A stretch of 64,000 bases of DNA from Sinomonas atrocyanea (GTDB lineage Bacteria; Actinomycetota; Actinomycetes; Actinomycetales; Micrococcaceae): the NCBI RefSeq assembly GCF_001577305.1, contig NZ_CP014518.1:4030001-4094000 (forward strand). The letters run 5' to 3'. This document shows, in pieces, positions 17,025 to 26,006 of the stretch. How positions within the stretch are numbered: the stretch's first letter is position 1; every line of letters starts with the position of its first letter. Under the pieces are notes generated by a model. The model was not told the origin of the DNA. It did no database searches and saw only the letters and a program-made list of their open reading frames with translations. The translations under genes and the position numbers were made by a program.

Positions 17025-17816
17025 ATGGCTGGCGGCAGCAGCGAGCCCGGCCGCACCGTGACGTCCAAGGCGCTCGCGATCCTCTTCGCGTTCGAGTCCG
17101 GGCGCCGGTCGCTGAGCCTGTCCGAACTGGCCGAGGCCGCGCACCTCCCCCTGAGCACCACCCACCGGCTGGTGGGCGAGCTCGTCGACTCGGGCGCCCT
17201 GGCCCGCGACCCGCAGGGACGCATCCAGCTCGGGATCCGCCTCTGGGAGCTGGGACAGAATGCCGGCCGCGCCCTGCGCGACACCGCCCGCCCCTACCTG
17301 CAGGACCTGTTCTCCCTCACCGGCGAGACGTCCCACCTGGCCATCCGGGAGGGCTACGAGGTCCTCTACATCGACCGGATCTACGGCACCAAGCGGGTGC
17401 CGCGTGCCTCCCGGGTGGGCGGCCGCCTCCCGATGCATGCCACGGCGGTGGGCAAGGTGATCCTCGCGTTCGAGGAGGACTGGGTCCGCGACGCCTACTT
17501 CAACCGGCAGCTCGAACAGCCCACGGCGTTCACGCACGTCAATCCGGCGCGGCTCGCCGAGGAACTCGTGCAGATCCGCGAGCAGGGATACGCCACCACG
17601 GCCGAGGAGGTGCGCCTGGGCTCCGCCTCCCTCGCGGTCCCGGTGTTCCACACGGGCCGGATCGGCGCGGGCCTGGGGATCGTGGTCCTGTCCTCGCAGG
17701 CACCCGGAATGCTGCGCCACCTGCCCACGCTGCGGGGCATCGCGGCCCAGATCGAGCGGGCCACGGCGCACATCCCCCTCGAGACGCTCCGCGCGAGCGC
17801 CAAGATCGAGAGGTGA
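17025..17816 (+). CDS. IclR family transcriptional regulator
   Basis: A 263-residue regulator with an N-terminal winged helix (SKALAILFAFESGRRSLSLS through STTHRLVGELVDSG, residues about 14-66) and a C-terminal IclR effector domain (about 80-250) with RLPMHATAVGKVILAF. The start is fixed by GAGGAGG a few bases before the ATG; the longer frame is a shadow of the HD gene. The target is not obvious: the HD-domain gene upstream is the nearest candidate, and no catabolic operon lies next to it. Confidence 0.88.
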   Translation: MAGGSSEPGRTVTSKALAILFAFESGRRSLSLSELAEAAHLPLSTTHRLVGELVDSGALARDPQGRIQLGIRLWELGQNAGRALRDTARPYLQDLFSLTGETSHLAIREGYEVLYIDRIYGTKRVPRASRVGGRLPMHATAVGKVILAFEEDWVRDAYFNRQLEQPTAFTHVNPARLAEELVQIREQGYATTAEEVRLGSASLAVPVFHTGRIGAGLGIVVLSSQAPGMLRHLPTLRGIAAQIERATAHIPLETLRASAKIER

Positions 17817-17818
17817 CG

Positions 17819-17848
17819 GACGACGGCGGGCCGCCGCCCGCCGTCGTC
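17819..17848. terminator. Bidirectional hairpin terminator
   Basis: GACGACGGCGGGC at 17819-17831 pairs perfectly with GCCCGCCGTCGTC at 17836-17848 around a four-base loop, between the ends of two convergent genes. Confidence 0.75.
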
Positions 17849-17892
17849 GGCCGCCGGAGAGCCGGCGCGCGGCTGCAGGCTCCGGCGGCGCG

Positions 17893-19431
17893 TCAGAGTC
17901 CGTCGACGATGGCGGCGGTCGCCTCGAGGTAGGCCTCCTGCGTCTCCGGGGCGAGGTTCTCGAAGATGATGTCGGCGCCGTCGTCCAGGGCCTCGTCATG
18001 CGGGGCGACCACGATCTTGCGCACGTAGTGGCCGAAGTGCTCGCGGATGCGGGCCAGCCGCTCCTCGTTCGCGACGGCCCGGGCCTTGCGGTTCTTGGAA
18101 GGGATGGCGGGCTGGGTGACCAGGAGGATGCCGCGGCTGAGCTTGTCCGCGAAGCCCATGTCCACGAGGGTGTCCACGGTTGCGGCGAGGGTCTTGGACG
18201 AGTCCTCCTTGTTCATCGCCACGAGCACGATCTCGTCTGCGATCTCCACCGCGGCCTGCCAGGTCCCGGCGGTGGAGGCGTTGCCGGTGTCCACGAGCGC
18301 GAGGTGGTAGAACTGCCGCAGCACCGTGTGGAGCTGCACGAACGCGCTCCCGTCGATCACTTCCTTGTCCCCGGCCTGGTTCTGGGAGGCGAGGACGTGG
18401 AACTTGTTCTCGCCCTGGGCGCGTACGTAGTTGACGAGCTCGTGGGCGTTGGAGGGCTGGGCGAACCGGTCGATGTTCGCGAGGAGGTCCGCGGCCGTGT
18501 GGTCGTGGCTGGCCGGCATGGCCCGGTCGCCGAGCGTGCCCTTGTTCTCGTTGTTGTCCCAGGCGAGCACATTGCCGCCCCGGACGCGGCCGAGGGTTGC
18601 GGCCGTGAGGTAGCAGCTCGTGGTCTTCGAGGCACCGCCCTTGAGGTTCACGAACACCACGCACTTGTGGCCGGCCAGGCCCCGCTGCACCGAGGCGCGC
18701 CACTCGCGGCGGGTCATCTCGCGGTCCCCCGGCGCGAGCCGCAGGGCGCCGCCGGAAAGCGTATTCATCGCGCCCTGCCAGCCCTCGCGCGCCGGGCTCT
18801 GCGGCACGGCCGGCCGGGAGGCGGCGAAGTCGGCGGCCGTGGGACGGCGGCGGCGCTCGCGCAGGGGCACCTCGGCCCGGGCGTCGTCGCGGGCCCCGTC
18901 TCGGGTCGGCGCGGGCTCGGGTGCAGGAGCGGGCACGGACTGCGGCACCGCCGGCTCGAAGGAGGCCGGCTCGAACGACGCCGGCTCAGACGCGGCAGGC
19001 TCGAAGGCAGCCGGCTCGAAGGACGCAGCCTCAAAGGCCGCCGGCCGGGCGGGCGCGTGCGAGGGGAAGGCGGGCGCGACGGACGCGGGATCGATCTGGA
19101 CCGAGGCGTGACCGGGGGCGTGGGCGGGCGCCGGCGGGAACCCGGAGGCGTCGAACCCGGTCGCCTCGAACCCGGACGGGCCAGCGGAACCCTGCGGGGC
19201 GTCGACGGCGAATTCGCCGTTGCCGTGGACGAGCAGGCGCTGCTCGCCGGCCGGTTCGGAGATCTTCAGATGCACGGGCGCGTCGATCTCGGCGGCGGTG
19301 GCCACGGCGGTCGCGTGGACCGATTCGCGGGCCGTCTCGAGATCGGGATAGGCGGCGCGCCACGTTCTGCCGTCGGAGCCGGTGATCTGGGCCTCGCCCG
19401 TGATGGACAGCACTGCGTCGATCTGAGTCAT
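17893..19431 (-). CDS. MinD/ParA-like ATPase with repeat-rich disordered N-terminal half
   Basis: A 512-residue protein. Residues about 265-512 form a deviant-Walker P-loop ATPase: NLKGGASKTTSCYLTAATLG (KGGxxKTT), then LALVDTGNAS as the Walker-B region. Residues 1-85 look like a small folded domain. Residues about 90-260 are Ala/Pro/Glu-rich and include five or more tandem SFEPA/AFEPA units, probably disordered. Such two-part proteins in actinobacteria resemble EspI/ParA-like partitioners and secretion-linked ATPases. The catalytic Lys pair is intact. No parB or parS partner is nearby, so the cargo is unknown. AGAGAGGGACC precedes the ATG. Confidence 0.8.
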   Translation of the reverse strand: MTQIDAVLSITGEAQITGSDGRTWRAAYPDLETARESVHATAVATAAEIDAPVHLKISEPAGEQRLLVHGNGEFAVDAPQGSAGPSGFEATGFDASGFPPAPAHAPGHASVQIDPASVAPAFPSHAPARPAAFEAASFEPAAFEPAASEPASFEPASFEPAVPQSVPAPAPEPAPTRDGARDDARAEVPLRERRRRPTAADFAASRPAVPQSPAREGWQGAMNTLSGGALRLAPGDREMTRREWRASVQRGLAGHKCVVFVNLKGGASKTTSCYLTAATLGRVRGGNVLAWDNNENKGTLGDRAMPASHDHTAADLLANIDRFAQPSNAHELVNYVRAQGENKFHVLASQNQAGDKEVIDGSAFVQLHTVLRQFYHLALVDTGNASTAGTWQAAVEIADEIVLVAMNKEDSSKTLAATVDTLVDMGFADKLSRGILLVTQPAIPSKNRKARAVANEERLARIREHFGHYVRKIVVAPHDEALDDGADIIFENLAPETQEAYLEATAAIVDGL

Positions 19432-19541
19432 CGGTCCCTCTCTCTTCCCCCGCGGTGGGCACCCCTGCCCCGGACCGGGGCCACGCGGCTGCGGGACGGG
19501 GCGGCCACCCCCCACACAGACCGCCAAGGCAGCTTACGGCA

Positions 19542-19567
19542 TCAGTGAAGTCAGTGATAGTTCAGTG
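19542..19567. repeat. Three direct TCAGTG(A) repeats in a divergent promoter
   Basis: TCAGTGA at 19542-19548 and 19551-19557 and TCAGTG at 19562-19567 lie between the ParA-like gene and the divergent flavodoxin-domain gene. Spacing is about 9-11 bases, close to one helical turn, so a regulator site is possible. Confidence 0.45.
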
Positions 19568-19672
19568 CCCATCCGGCCGTCCCCGCCGATTCGGGTCTTT
19601 GTGCCGTGTCGCCTCCGGCCGACTCAGAACAGAATCGCTCTACAGCCCTGAGGACTCCTGGAGGGGGCGACC

Positions 19673-20224
19673 GTGAAGCGCGTTATCCTCGCCTATGGAG
19701 CGGCCGGCGGACACATCGCGAAGATCAGCGACGTGATCTCGGAGGTCCTCCGCTCCCACGATATCGACGTCACGTTCCTGGACGTGAACGCGGACCGGGA
19801 GGCCGACCCGGCCGAGTACGACGGCGCGGTCGTGGGCGCCTCCATCCATCTGGGCCGGCACGAGAAGCACATGGTGGAGTTCATCCGGACCTACGTGGAC
19901 GCGCTCAACCGCATGCCCTCGGCGTTCTTCTCGGCGAGCCTGGAGGTCGAGGCCGACCCGGACGAGGCCAAGGGCCTCGTGGAGCAGTTCGAGCGGGAGA
20001 CCGGCTGGCGGCCGGACCGGGTCGCCCTGTTCGGCGGCGCGCTCGTTCACGCGCACTACGGGTTCGCCCGTCGGCACCTCATGAAGAGGCAGGACGAGGG
20101 GCAGAAGCCGGGGCTCGGAACGGACGTGAGCCGCGACTACGTGTACACGGAGTGGGACGCCGTCCGCCGGTTCGCTGAGGACTTCGCCGCGGACGTCAAC
20201 GCGAGCGGGACGCATCGGGCCTGA
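19673..20224 (+). CDS. Flavodoxin-domain protein (HemG-like)
   Basis: A 183-residue flavodoxin-fold protein. It begins KRVILAYGAAGGHIAKISDVI, the FMN phosphate-loop position, although the usual T/S-x-T-G-x-T is replaced by YGAAGGHIA, so FMN binding may be altered. Later GAVVGASIHLGRHEKHMVEFI and FFSASLEV match protoporphyrinogen-oxidase HemG-like flavodoxins. It is proposed to be a redox protein; the haem pathway role is only a family hint. GTG start follows GGAGGGGG. It is divergent from the ParA-like gene and 38 bases upstream of an MFS gene on the same strand. Confidence 0.75.
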   Translation: MKRVILAYGAAGGHIAKISDVISEVLRSHDIDVTFLDVNADREADPAEYDGAVVGASIHLGRHEKHMVEFIRTYVDALNRMPSAFFSASLEVEADPDEAKGLVEQFERETGWRPDRVALFGGALVHAHYGFARRHLMKRQDEGQKPGLGTDVSRDYVYTEWDAVRRFAEDFAADVNASGTHRA

Positions 20225-20262
20225 TCCTTGGCACCCTCTCCCCCGCGTGCAAGCCTCGGACC

Positions 20263-21498
20263 GTGACCCCCGTGAGGCGCCCGCGCTGGCTGACCCGCAA
20301 CGTCGCCACGCTCTCCGGCGTGAGCTTCCTGCAGGACGCCGCGAGCGAGCTGCTCTACCCGATCCTGCCGATCTTCCTCACCACCGTCCTCGGCGCCCCG
20401 GCCGCCGTGGTGGGCGCGGTCGAGGGCGCGGCGGAGGGAGCGGCGTCGCTGACCAAGATCGCGGCCGGCCGCCTCGCGGACCGCTCCTCGAAGCGGCGCC
20501 TCATCGGCCTCGGCTACGGGCTCGCGGCCGTGGGGAAGCTGATCATCGCCCTCGCCGGCTCGTGGCCCGTGGTCCTGCTGGCGCGCTGCGTGGACCGGCT
20601 CGGCAAGGGGGTCCGGGGCGCGCCCCGCGACGCGCTCCTGATGGACGGGGTGGGCGAGGGCAGCCGCGGGAGGATCTTCGGCTTCCACCGCATGGCGGAC
20701 ACCCTCGGCGCCGTGGTCGGCCCTGCCCTCGGCCTCGTCCTCTACGAGCTCTTCCACCGGCAGATCCCGCCGCTGCTGTGGGTCGCCGTGGTCCCCGCCG
20801 TCCTCTCGGTGCTGCTCGTCGCCGCGGTGCGGGAACAGCGCAGGGCCCCCGCCGCCGTCGTGCGCCAGATGGTGCCGCGACGCACGACGCCGGCCGCGCA
20901 CCCGGGTGCCCCGGCCCGCCTCCCGGCGCGGCTGCGGCTGCTCATCGGGGGGCTTGCGGTGTTCTCGCTCGTGAACTTCCCTGACGCGCTCCTGCTGCTG
21001 CGGGCGCACGATCTGGGCCTGACGACCGAGGGCGTGATCGGCGCGTACATCCTCTACAACGTCGCGTACGCGGGGCTGTCGTACCCGGCGGGGGCGCTCT
21101 CCGACCGGGTCCCCCGCCACCTCGTGTTCGCCGCGGGGCTGGCGTGCTTCGCGGCGGGCTACCTGGGGCTCGGGCTCATCACCGATCCGGGATGGGTGTT
21201 CCCGGTGCTGATCGTGTACGGCGGGTTCGCGGCGGCGACCGACGGCGTGGGCAAGGCGTGGGTCTCGAGCCTCGCCCCGGCGCAGGTGCAAGGCCGGGCG
21301 CAGGGCCTGTTCCAGGGGCTCACCGGCGGCGGAGTCCTCGTCGCCGGGATCTGGGCAGGCCTCGCGTGGGGCGACGCCGGCCGCGTGCCGCTGCTGGTGA
21401 GCGGGGCCGCGGGGCTGGTGCTCGCCGTCGGCCTCGTCGTGGCGGGCCGGCGGCTGGGCGCGGCCACCCCGCTGGGCGCTGCTCCCCCTGCTCCGTGA
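20263..21498 (+). CDS. MFS transporter
   Basis: A 411-residue major facilitator with about 12 predicted helices. The loop 2-3 signature is present as GRLADRSSKRRLIGLGYG, and the loop 8-9 equivalent is GALSDRVPRHL. The opening SGVSFLQDAASELLYPILPIFLTTVLGAP resembles the group of MFS exporters that includes metal- and drug-efflux relatives, but the substrate cannot be assigned. Start is a GTG 38 bases after the flavodoxin-domain gene, with only a weak ribosome site. Confidence 0.85.
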   Translation: MTPVRRPRWLTRNVATLSGVSFLQDAASELLYPILPIFLTTVLGAPAAVVGAVEGAAEGAASLTKIAAGRLADRSSKRRLIGLGYGLAAVGKLIIALAGSWPVVLLARCVDRLGKGVRGAPRDALLMDGVGEGSRGRIFGFHRMADTLGAVVGPALGLVLYELFHRQIPPLLWVAVVPAVLSVLLVAAVREQRRAPAAVVRQMVPRRTTPAAHPGAPARLPARLRLLIGGLAVFSLVNFPDALLLLRAHDLGLTTEGVIGAYILYNVAYAGLSYPAGALSDRVPRHLVFAAGLACFAAGYLGLGLITDPGWVFPVLIVYGGFAAATDGVGKAWVSSLAPAQVQGRAQGLFQGLTGGGVLVAGIWAGLAWGDAGRVPLLVSGAAGLVLAVGLVVAGRRLGAATPLGAAPPAP

Positions 21499-21580
21499 GA
21501 AGCGGGGGCGGTGCCGAGCAGCAGCCCCGGACCTCGGAGGCCGCGAAGGCCCCCGCGGCCCGAGGCGCGCTGCGCGTCCT

Positions 21581-21670
21581 CTACATGGGATCGGGCCAGT
21601 TGCCGATGCCGCTGGCGGGGTTGATCGAGGCGGGGGTGCCGAGGATCGCTCGGCGGCTGTGGATGTTCAT
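21581..21670 (-). CDS. 29-residue small ORF, strong ribosome site
   Basis: Putative peptide of 29 residues, basic at the start (IHSRRAIL) and ending GIGNWPDPM. The ATG is seven bases after CCAGGAG, the best Shine-Dalgarno in this stretch. There is no signal peptide or membrane segment. It lies 84 bases downstream of the surface-protein gene on the same strand. I do not recognise it. It could be a real microprotein or a chance ORF; the ribosome site is the main argument. Confidence 0.4.
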   Translation of the reverse strand: MNIHSRRAILGTPASINPASGIGNWPDPM

Positions 21671-21753
21671 GGTGCATCTCCTGGGTTGACATGGGCGCGC
21701 GAAGGCGCGGGGACGATATCTGTCGCCCGTGAAGAGGGCAGACTCGTCCCCTG

Positions 21754-22635
21754 TCAGCCGGGAGTTGAGCCGGGATCGAACGTGCGGGAGGCAGGCGCGG
21801 GGGAACGGGGGGCCCTGCCGCGCCCGAGGACCAGCAGAGCCGGGATGAGCACAGACCCGGCGAGGGCCAGCGGAACCGGCGAGGGGCCGCCCAGCCGGCT
21901 GGCGGTCCCGGAGGTCCCAGAGGTCGGCGCGGGGGCCAGCGGCACAGTCTGCCGGCCGCCCTGAGCCGTGGAATCAGTGCTCGCGGATCCTGCGCGGGCC
22001 CCGAACGGGGCCCACTCCACGCCATGCACCGGGTCCCAGGGCGCTGCGCTGCCCGAGGCGCGGCTGGCCCGGGCGGCTGCGGGAGCTGGGGTTGCCAGGC
22101 GCGCAGGGGCCGCTGCGGAAGCGGAGGCTTCGGGGACGGCGCCGGAGGTCCGCGTCCCGGCCGGCGCCGGAGCCCCGCGCGGGGACACGATGCCCGTCGG
22201 CGCTGGGAGCCGGCCCGGGATCGACGCGGGGTCGGCCACAGCGGACGCCACGCCGTCGCCGACGGAGCGCACCACAAGTGCGACCTGTGAGGCGGCGCTG
22301 TCCGCGACCGGCATGAGCGGCCTGAGCGGGCCCGCGAGCAGGGGCGCCGCCGAGGACGGTGCCGCCTCGACAGCCGAGGCGAGGGACGACGTCGTGGTCC
22401 GCACCGTGGAGGCCACGGCCAGCTGGGCGGTCTGGACCGCGGGCTGCCCGGCCAGCGCTGTCACGGCTGGAACGGGCGCGGGCGGCGCGGGCAACGAACC
22501 GCTCGATGCCGAGGCTGCGGAGGCTGCGGCGCCCGAGAGGAGAAGCCATCCGAGGCCGAAGCCGGCGGCGAGACCAGCCCGACGAGCGAGGGCTAGGGCG
22601 AGCGCACGAGATCGTGACCCAGGCGTTGACCGCAC
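21754..22635 (-). CDS. Secreted Ala/Pro-rich surface protein
   Basis: A 293-residue predicted secreted protein of unknown role. The first 40 residues form a signal peptide: basic stretch, hydrophobic LAAGFGLGWLLLSGAAASA, and an Ala-x-Ala cleavage site. The middle is low-complexity Ala/Pro/Ser/Thr with no recognised domain. The C-terminus has a hydrophobic helix (LALAGSVLIPALLVLG) followed by Arg-rich residues, like a sortase or membrane anchor, but no clear LPXTG is present. The GTG at 22635 is chosen for GGAGGAGG just upstream. Confidence 0.65.
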   Translation of the reverse strand: MRSTPGSRSRALALALARRAGLAAGFGLGWLLLSGAAASAASASSGSLPAPPAPVPAVTALAGQPAVQTAQLAVASTVRTTTSSLASAVEAAPSSAAPLLAGPLRPLMPVADSAASQVALVVRSVGDGVASAVADPASIPGRLPAPTGIVSPRGAPAPAGTRTSGAVPEASASAAAPARLATPAPAAARASRASGSAAPWDPVHGVEWAPFGARAGSASTDSTAQGGRQTVPLAPAPTSGTSGTASRLGGPSPVPLALAGSVLIPALLVLGRGRAPRSPAPASRTFDPGSTPG

Positions 22636-22775
22636 TTCCCCCTCCTCCCAGACAAGGGTTCGCTTGCCACGCAGTGCGCCCATGCTAGGCCGGACGGACC
22701 GGCACCGCCAGACTCGGATCGGCGTCGTGGGCGGCCAGACCCGGCAGCGGGGACGTGGCGTTGCCCTGGCGGTTG

Positions 22776-22796
22776 CCACTGGCTTCCGGCCAGTGG
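22776..22796. repeat. Small perfect inverted repeat upstream of two divergent genes
   Basis: CCACTGGC and GCCAGTGG with a five-base loop, in the 263-base region between the surface-protein gene and the 82-residue gene. It may be an operator or a hairpin in a leader. Confidence 0.35.
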
Positions 22797-22898
22797 AAGC
22801 GGTGCCCACCTCCGGCTTTTCCTGTCTGCGGCAGCGCCCCTACACTCGACCCCGCACCCCTGTGGTCGTTAAGCAGAAGCGTCACGAGGAGGACCGTC

Positions 22899-23147
22899 AT
22901 GGTCGACGTCACCGGCATGCTCCACGCCCTTCGGCCCGAGGAGCTTGAAACGCTCCGATCCCGCGGTCCCGCCCAGATTCTGGACGAGGCGCTGCTGGAG
23001 GCCATCGATACCGCGGCGGGCGGTCCCGGGGAGGGACGCGGCTACTACGTGGTCCACGGGCACCTGTGGCCGGTGGAGAACCGGGAGTACCACCTCCGGT
23101 CTGACGTTGCCGAGGAGCTCTTCGGGCCGGAGACCGGGTCGCCGTGA
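22899..23147 (+). CDS. Conserved-looking 82-residue hypothetical protein
   Basis: Short soluble protein, acidic, with no membrane segment. It begins MVDVTGMLHALRPEELETL and contains YYVVHGHLWPVENREYHLRS. GAGGAGG precedes the ATG and codon use looks normal for the region, so it is probably a real gene. I do not recognise the family. Confidence 0.65.
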   Translation: MVDVTGMLHALRPEELETLRSRGPAQILDEALLEAIDTAAGGPGEGRGYYVVHGHLWPVENREYHLRSDVAEELFGPETGSP

Positions 23148-23170
23148 TGGCGTCACGGTCGGCGCACGGG

Positions 23171-23199
23171 AGGGCGGGGGCCGCTGCGGCCCCCGCCCT
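23171..23199. terminator. Strong bidirectional GC-rich terminator
   Basis: A 13-bp perfect stem (AGGGCGGGGGCCG at 23171-23183 with its complement at 23187-23199) and a three-base loop, between convergent genes. Confidence 0.8.
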
Positions 23200-23220
23200 T
23201 CCGTCCCTGAACCTGCGGGA

Positions 23221-24528
23221 CTAGCCTGCCGCGGGAAGCGCCGCGCCCACGCTGGCGGCCTCTGCGGTCCTCCGCTTCTTCATGAGCACCGCGAAGTAGG
23301 CCGCCGCACCGGCCCCGATGACGCCGATCGCGGCCGTGACGATGAAGAACAGGCTGTTGGCGCCCGCGACGTCCTTGCCGAACGCCGCGTAGATGGCGCC
23401 GCTGATCTGCGGGATGACGATGTCGGGGAGGTAGCCGACGAAGGAGATGATCCCGATCGCGATGCCGGTGGCCGCGGCGGGCACGCGGCAGTCGTCGAGC
23501 AGGGACCAGTAGACGCCGCGGATGGCGTAGAGGAACAGGCCCACGGCCACCACGAGCACGTCTGCCACCGCGGTGGAGCCGCTGGGGAGGAGGCTCAGGC
23601 CGATCAGTCCCGCTGCCGCGGCGGTCATGGCGACGGCGAGGACGCGGGACTTGCCGAGCCTGTCGGCGAGGTAGCCGCCGCCGAATCCACCGATCGGGCG
23701 CATCCAGAGCATGATCACGGTGACGACGCCGGCGTTGACGGGCGAGACCGCGAGGTTCACGTTGAGGAATCCGGAGAAGTAGTAGTGGGCCCAGAAGAGG
23801 GTGTAGCCGCAGAAGAGGACGATGCTCATGACCCAGACTTCACGGATCTTGAGGATGCGGCGCACGGCGGCGAACGTGGACTCGACGGGCTCGTCCCGGG
23901 TGGCCTTCGCGGTCGTCTCCCCGTCCGAGAGGACGAAGAAGATGAGCACGGCGATGGCGATGAGGACCGCGCAGTACATGTAGACCACGGCCTGGAAGCC
24001 GGCCTTGGAGGACGCGAAGTCGGGGGTGCCGCTCCCGGCGAAGACGGCGAAGAGTCCCACGGCGCAGCTGGCGAGGATCGCCTCGACCAGGCCTCGTCCG
24101 CCGTCGAGCGCCCCGAAGTACTTGCCCTCTTCGCTCTTGTCGGCCAGGAGGCTCACGGTCTTGAGGATGGCGCTCCAGAAGGTGAAGACGGTCGCGAAGC
24201 CCCACGCGAGGTAGACGTACAGCAGGGTGGACTTGTCCGGGACCTGGGCGTAGAAGAGCCCGGTGATGGCGGTGACGGCCAGCGAGAACACGATCAGGTA
24301 CCGCACCGGGATCCGGTCGGCCAGCCAGCCGCTGGGGATGTAGCCGATCACAAAGATGATCCCCAGCATCGAGTAGAGGTCGGCGAGCTCCGAGTTGCTC
24401 AGGTGGAAGACCGTCAGGATCGTGGCTTCGAAGTTCTGGCGCAGGTAGACCAGGGGGTAGATCGAGCCGGCGGCGAGGGTGAGCAGTGCAAGCTGAAAAA
24501 TCTTCTTCGATCTGCCGAGCTTAGGCAT
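23221..24528 (-). CDS. MFS transporter of a polyol-type operon
   Basis: A 435-residue major facilitator with 12 hydrophobic helices and the loop 2-3 motif GWLADRIPVRYLIV; the second-half counterpart is GGYLADRLGKSRVLAV. The likely role is uptake of the compound processed by the FGGY kinase, SDR and FAD oxidase encoded upstream. The ATG at 24528 is nine bases after AAAGGAG and overlaps the kinase stop codon by eight bases, so the two are co-translated. A second in-frame ATG at 24549 is possible. Confidence 0.88.
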   Translation of the reverse strand: MPKLGRSKKIFQLALLTLAAGSIYPLVYLRQNFEATILTVFHLSNSELADLYSMLGIIFVIGYIPSGWLADRIPVRYLIVFSLAVTAITGLFYAQVPDKSTLLYVYLAWGFATVFTFWSAILKTVSLLADKSEEGKYFGALDGGRGLVEAILASCAVGLFAVFAGSGTPDFASSKAGFQAVVYMYCAVLIAIAVLIFFVLSDGETTAKATRDEPVESTFAAVRRILKIREVWVMSIVLFCGYTLFWAHYYFSGFLNVNLAVSPVNAGVVTVIMLWMRPIGGFGGGYLADRLGKSRVLAVAMTAAAAGLIGLSLLPSGSTAVADVLVVAVGLFLYAIRGVYWSLLDDCRVPAAATGIAIGIISFVGYLPDIVIPQISGAIYAAFGKDVAGANSLFFIVTAAIGVIGAGAAAYFAVLMKKRRTAEAASVGAALPAAG

Positions 24529-25978
24529 GGGAGATGGCTCCTTTGTCATCTGTGAGGATCTGGTGGATTCGTTCGAGGATGGGGTCCGTCTGGCGGGGTA
24601 TCTCCCCCGCGACGGCGCAGAGTTCGCCGTAGAGCCTGGCGTTGCCGGGCGTGGGCTCGAAGCGGTCGTGGCGGTGCACCATGTGCTCGCGGGCCTCGTC
24701 GAAGCCGGCGTAGATTCCGCAGGCCACGGCGGTGCAGATCGCGGCCCCGAGGCCGGCAGCGTTGCGGACGGAGTTCCTGACCACGGGGACGTTGAACACA
24801 TCGGCGAAGATCTGTGCCGCGAGGTCGCTGTTCGAGCCGCCTCCGGAGAGGACCAGCGCCTCGAGGTCGAGGCCCCGCTCCGCGGCCATGGCGTCCATGT
24901 TCCGCTTCATGGTGAAGGCGATGCCCTCCAGCACTGCCCGGTACATGTGCGCATAGCCGTGGCGCTCGTCGAAGCCGATGAACATTCCCTTCTTGAAGGG
25001 CTTGTTCGGTGGCGCGAGCCAGTCGAGGACGCACAGCAGCCCGTCGCTCCCTGCGGGGACGGCTGAGGCCGCGAGGTTGAGGTGCTCCTCGCTGCTGAGG
25101 CCGGCCGCTGCTGCGGCGAGGGCGATCTCGGTTCCGAGCAGGTCACGGAGCCAGGAGACGGTCCACATGCCCCGTCTGATGCCGGCGCACTCGTAGAGGT
25201 ACCGGTACGGCTCGGAGGCGAAGTTGGAGAAGTAGCTCTGAGGATCGGGGGCGAACTCCTTTCCCATGACCATGCCCGCGATGTAGGTGCCGAGCGAGAC
25301 CAGCCCGGTGGCGCCGTCGCGGAGCCCCGAGCCGAGCGCCTCGGTGGCCTTGTCGTTGGCGGTGTGAACGACCGGCAGGCCCTCGGGGATGCCGGTCTGG
25401 CTGGAGAAGGCGGCGTTGACGTACCCGCCGATGTCCCCGGGCATCTGCAGGCGGTAGAGCATCTCCCGCGGCACGTTGAAGGAGTCGAACGTCTCCTGGT
25501 CGTCGAACCAGTCCCAGGTCCGCACGTCCATCGGCCAGGGCCCGATGTAGTTGGCGATCGTGTCCGTCAGCTCACCGGTGAGGCGCCCCATGAGGTACCC
25601 GGACGCGGTGGTGACGTAGGCGACCTCCTGGTTGGTGTGCTCGTAGGGCCTCGACAGGCGCTCGTCCATCCAACTCTGGACGGGCTCGGCGAGGGTGCCG
25701 TCGCTGCGGACCAGGGCCCTGCAGCAGCGGATGCTGCAGAGTCCGACGCCCACGATGTCGGCGGGGTTGCCGGGGAATGCCTCCATCACCCGGGAGGCCG
25801 CGGCCACCACAGACGTATAGAGGTCGTCGTCCGGGTGCTCGGCGATCCCGGCTCCGGGGGTGTGCATCGGCGCCAGGGGCTGGGTCGCCTCGCACACGAC
25901 GTTCCCGTCGGTGTCGAAGATGGTGGCCTTCGAACTCTGCGATCCCCCGTCGAGTCCGATGATGTACTTGCTGGTCAT
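24521..25978 (-). CDS. FGGY-family carbohydrate/polyol kinase
   Basis: ATP-dependent sugar or polyol kinase of 485 residues, the usual FGGY length (xylulokinase, erythritol kinase, glycerol kinase). The N-terminal phosphate loop is IIGLDGGSQSSKATIFD. The second-domain ATP motif is ALVLSGGGSNSDLAAQIFADVF, near residue 390, close to the family signature. Position between an SDR and a transporter supports phosphorylation of a linear or keto-sugar. The substrate is not determinable. Start ATG follows GAGGGAA. Confidence 0.9.
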   Translation of the reverse strand: MTSKYIIGLDGGSQSSKATIFDTDGNVVCEATQPLAPMHTPGAGIAEHPDDDLYTSVVAAASRVMEAFPGNPADIVGVGLCSIRCCRALVRSDGTLAEPVQSWMDERLSRPYEHTNQEVAYVTTASGYLMGRLTGELTDTIANYIGPWPMDVRTWDWFDDQETFDSFNVPREMLYRLQMPGDIGGYVNAAFSSQTGIPEGLPVVHTANDKATEALGSGLRDGATGLVSLGTYIAGMVMGKEFAPDPQSYFSNFASEPYRYLYECAGIRRGMWTVSWLRDLLGTEIALAAAAAGLSSEEHLNLAASAVPAGSDGLLCVLDWLAPPNKPFKKGMFIGFDERHGYAHMYRAVLEGIAFTMKRNMDAMAAERGLDLEALVLSGGGSNSDLAAQIFADVFNVPVVRNSVRNAAGLGAAICTAVACGIYAGFDEAREHMVHRHDRFEPTPGNARLYGELCAVAGEIPRQTDPILERIHQILTDDKGAISHA

Positions 25979-26006
25979 GGTCGGTTCCCTCGTCTGCCGG
26001 GCGCGC

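Noticed and set aside
21765..21785. A GGGATCGAAC-like stretch resembling a tRNA T-loop
   Set aside because: No matching acceptor or anticodon stems could be found around it.
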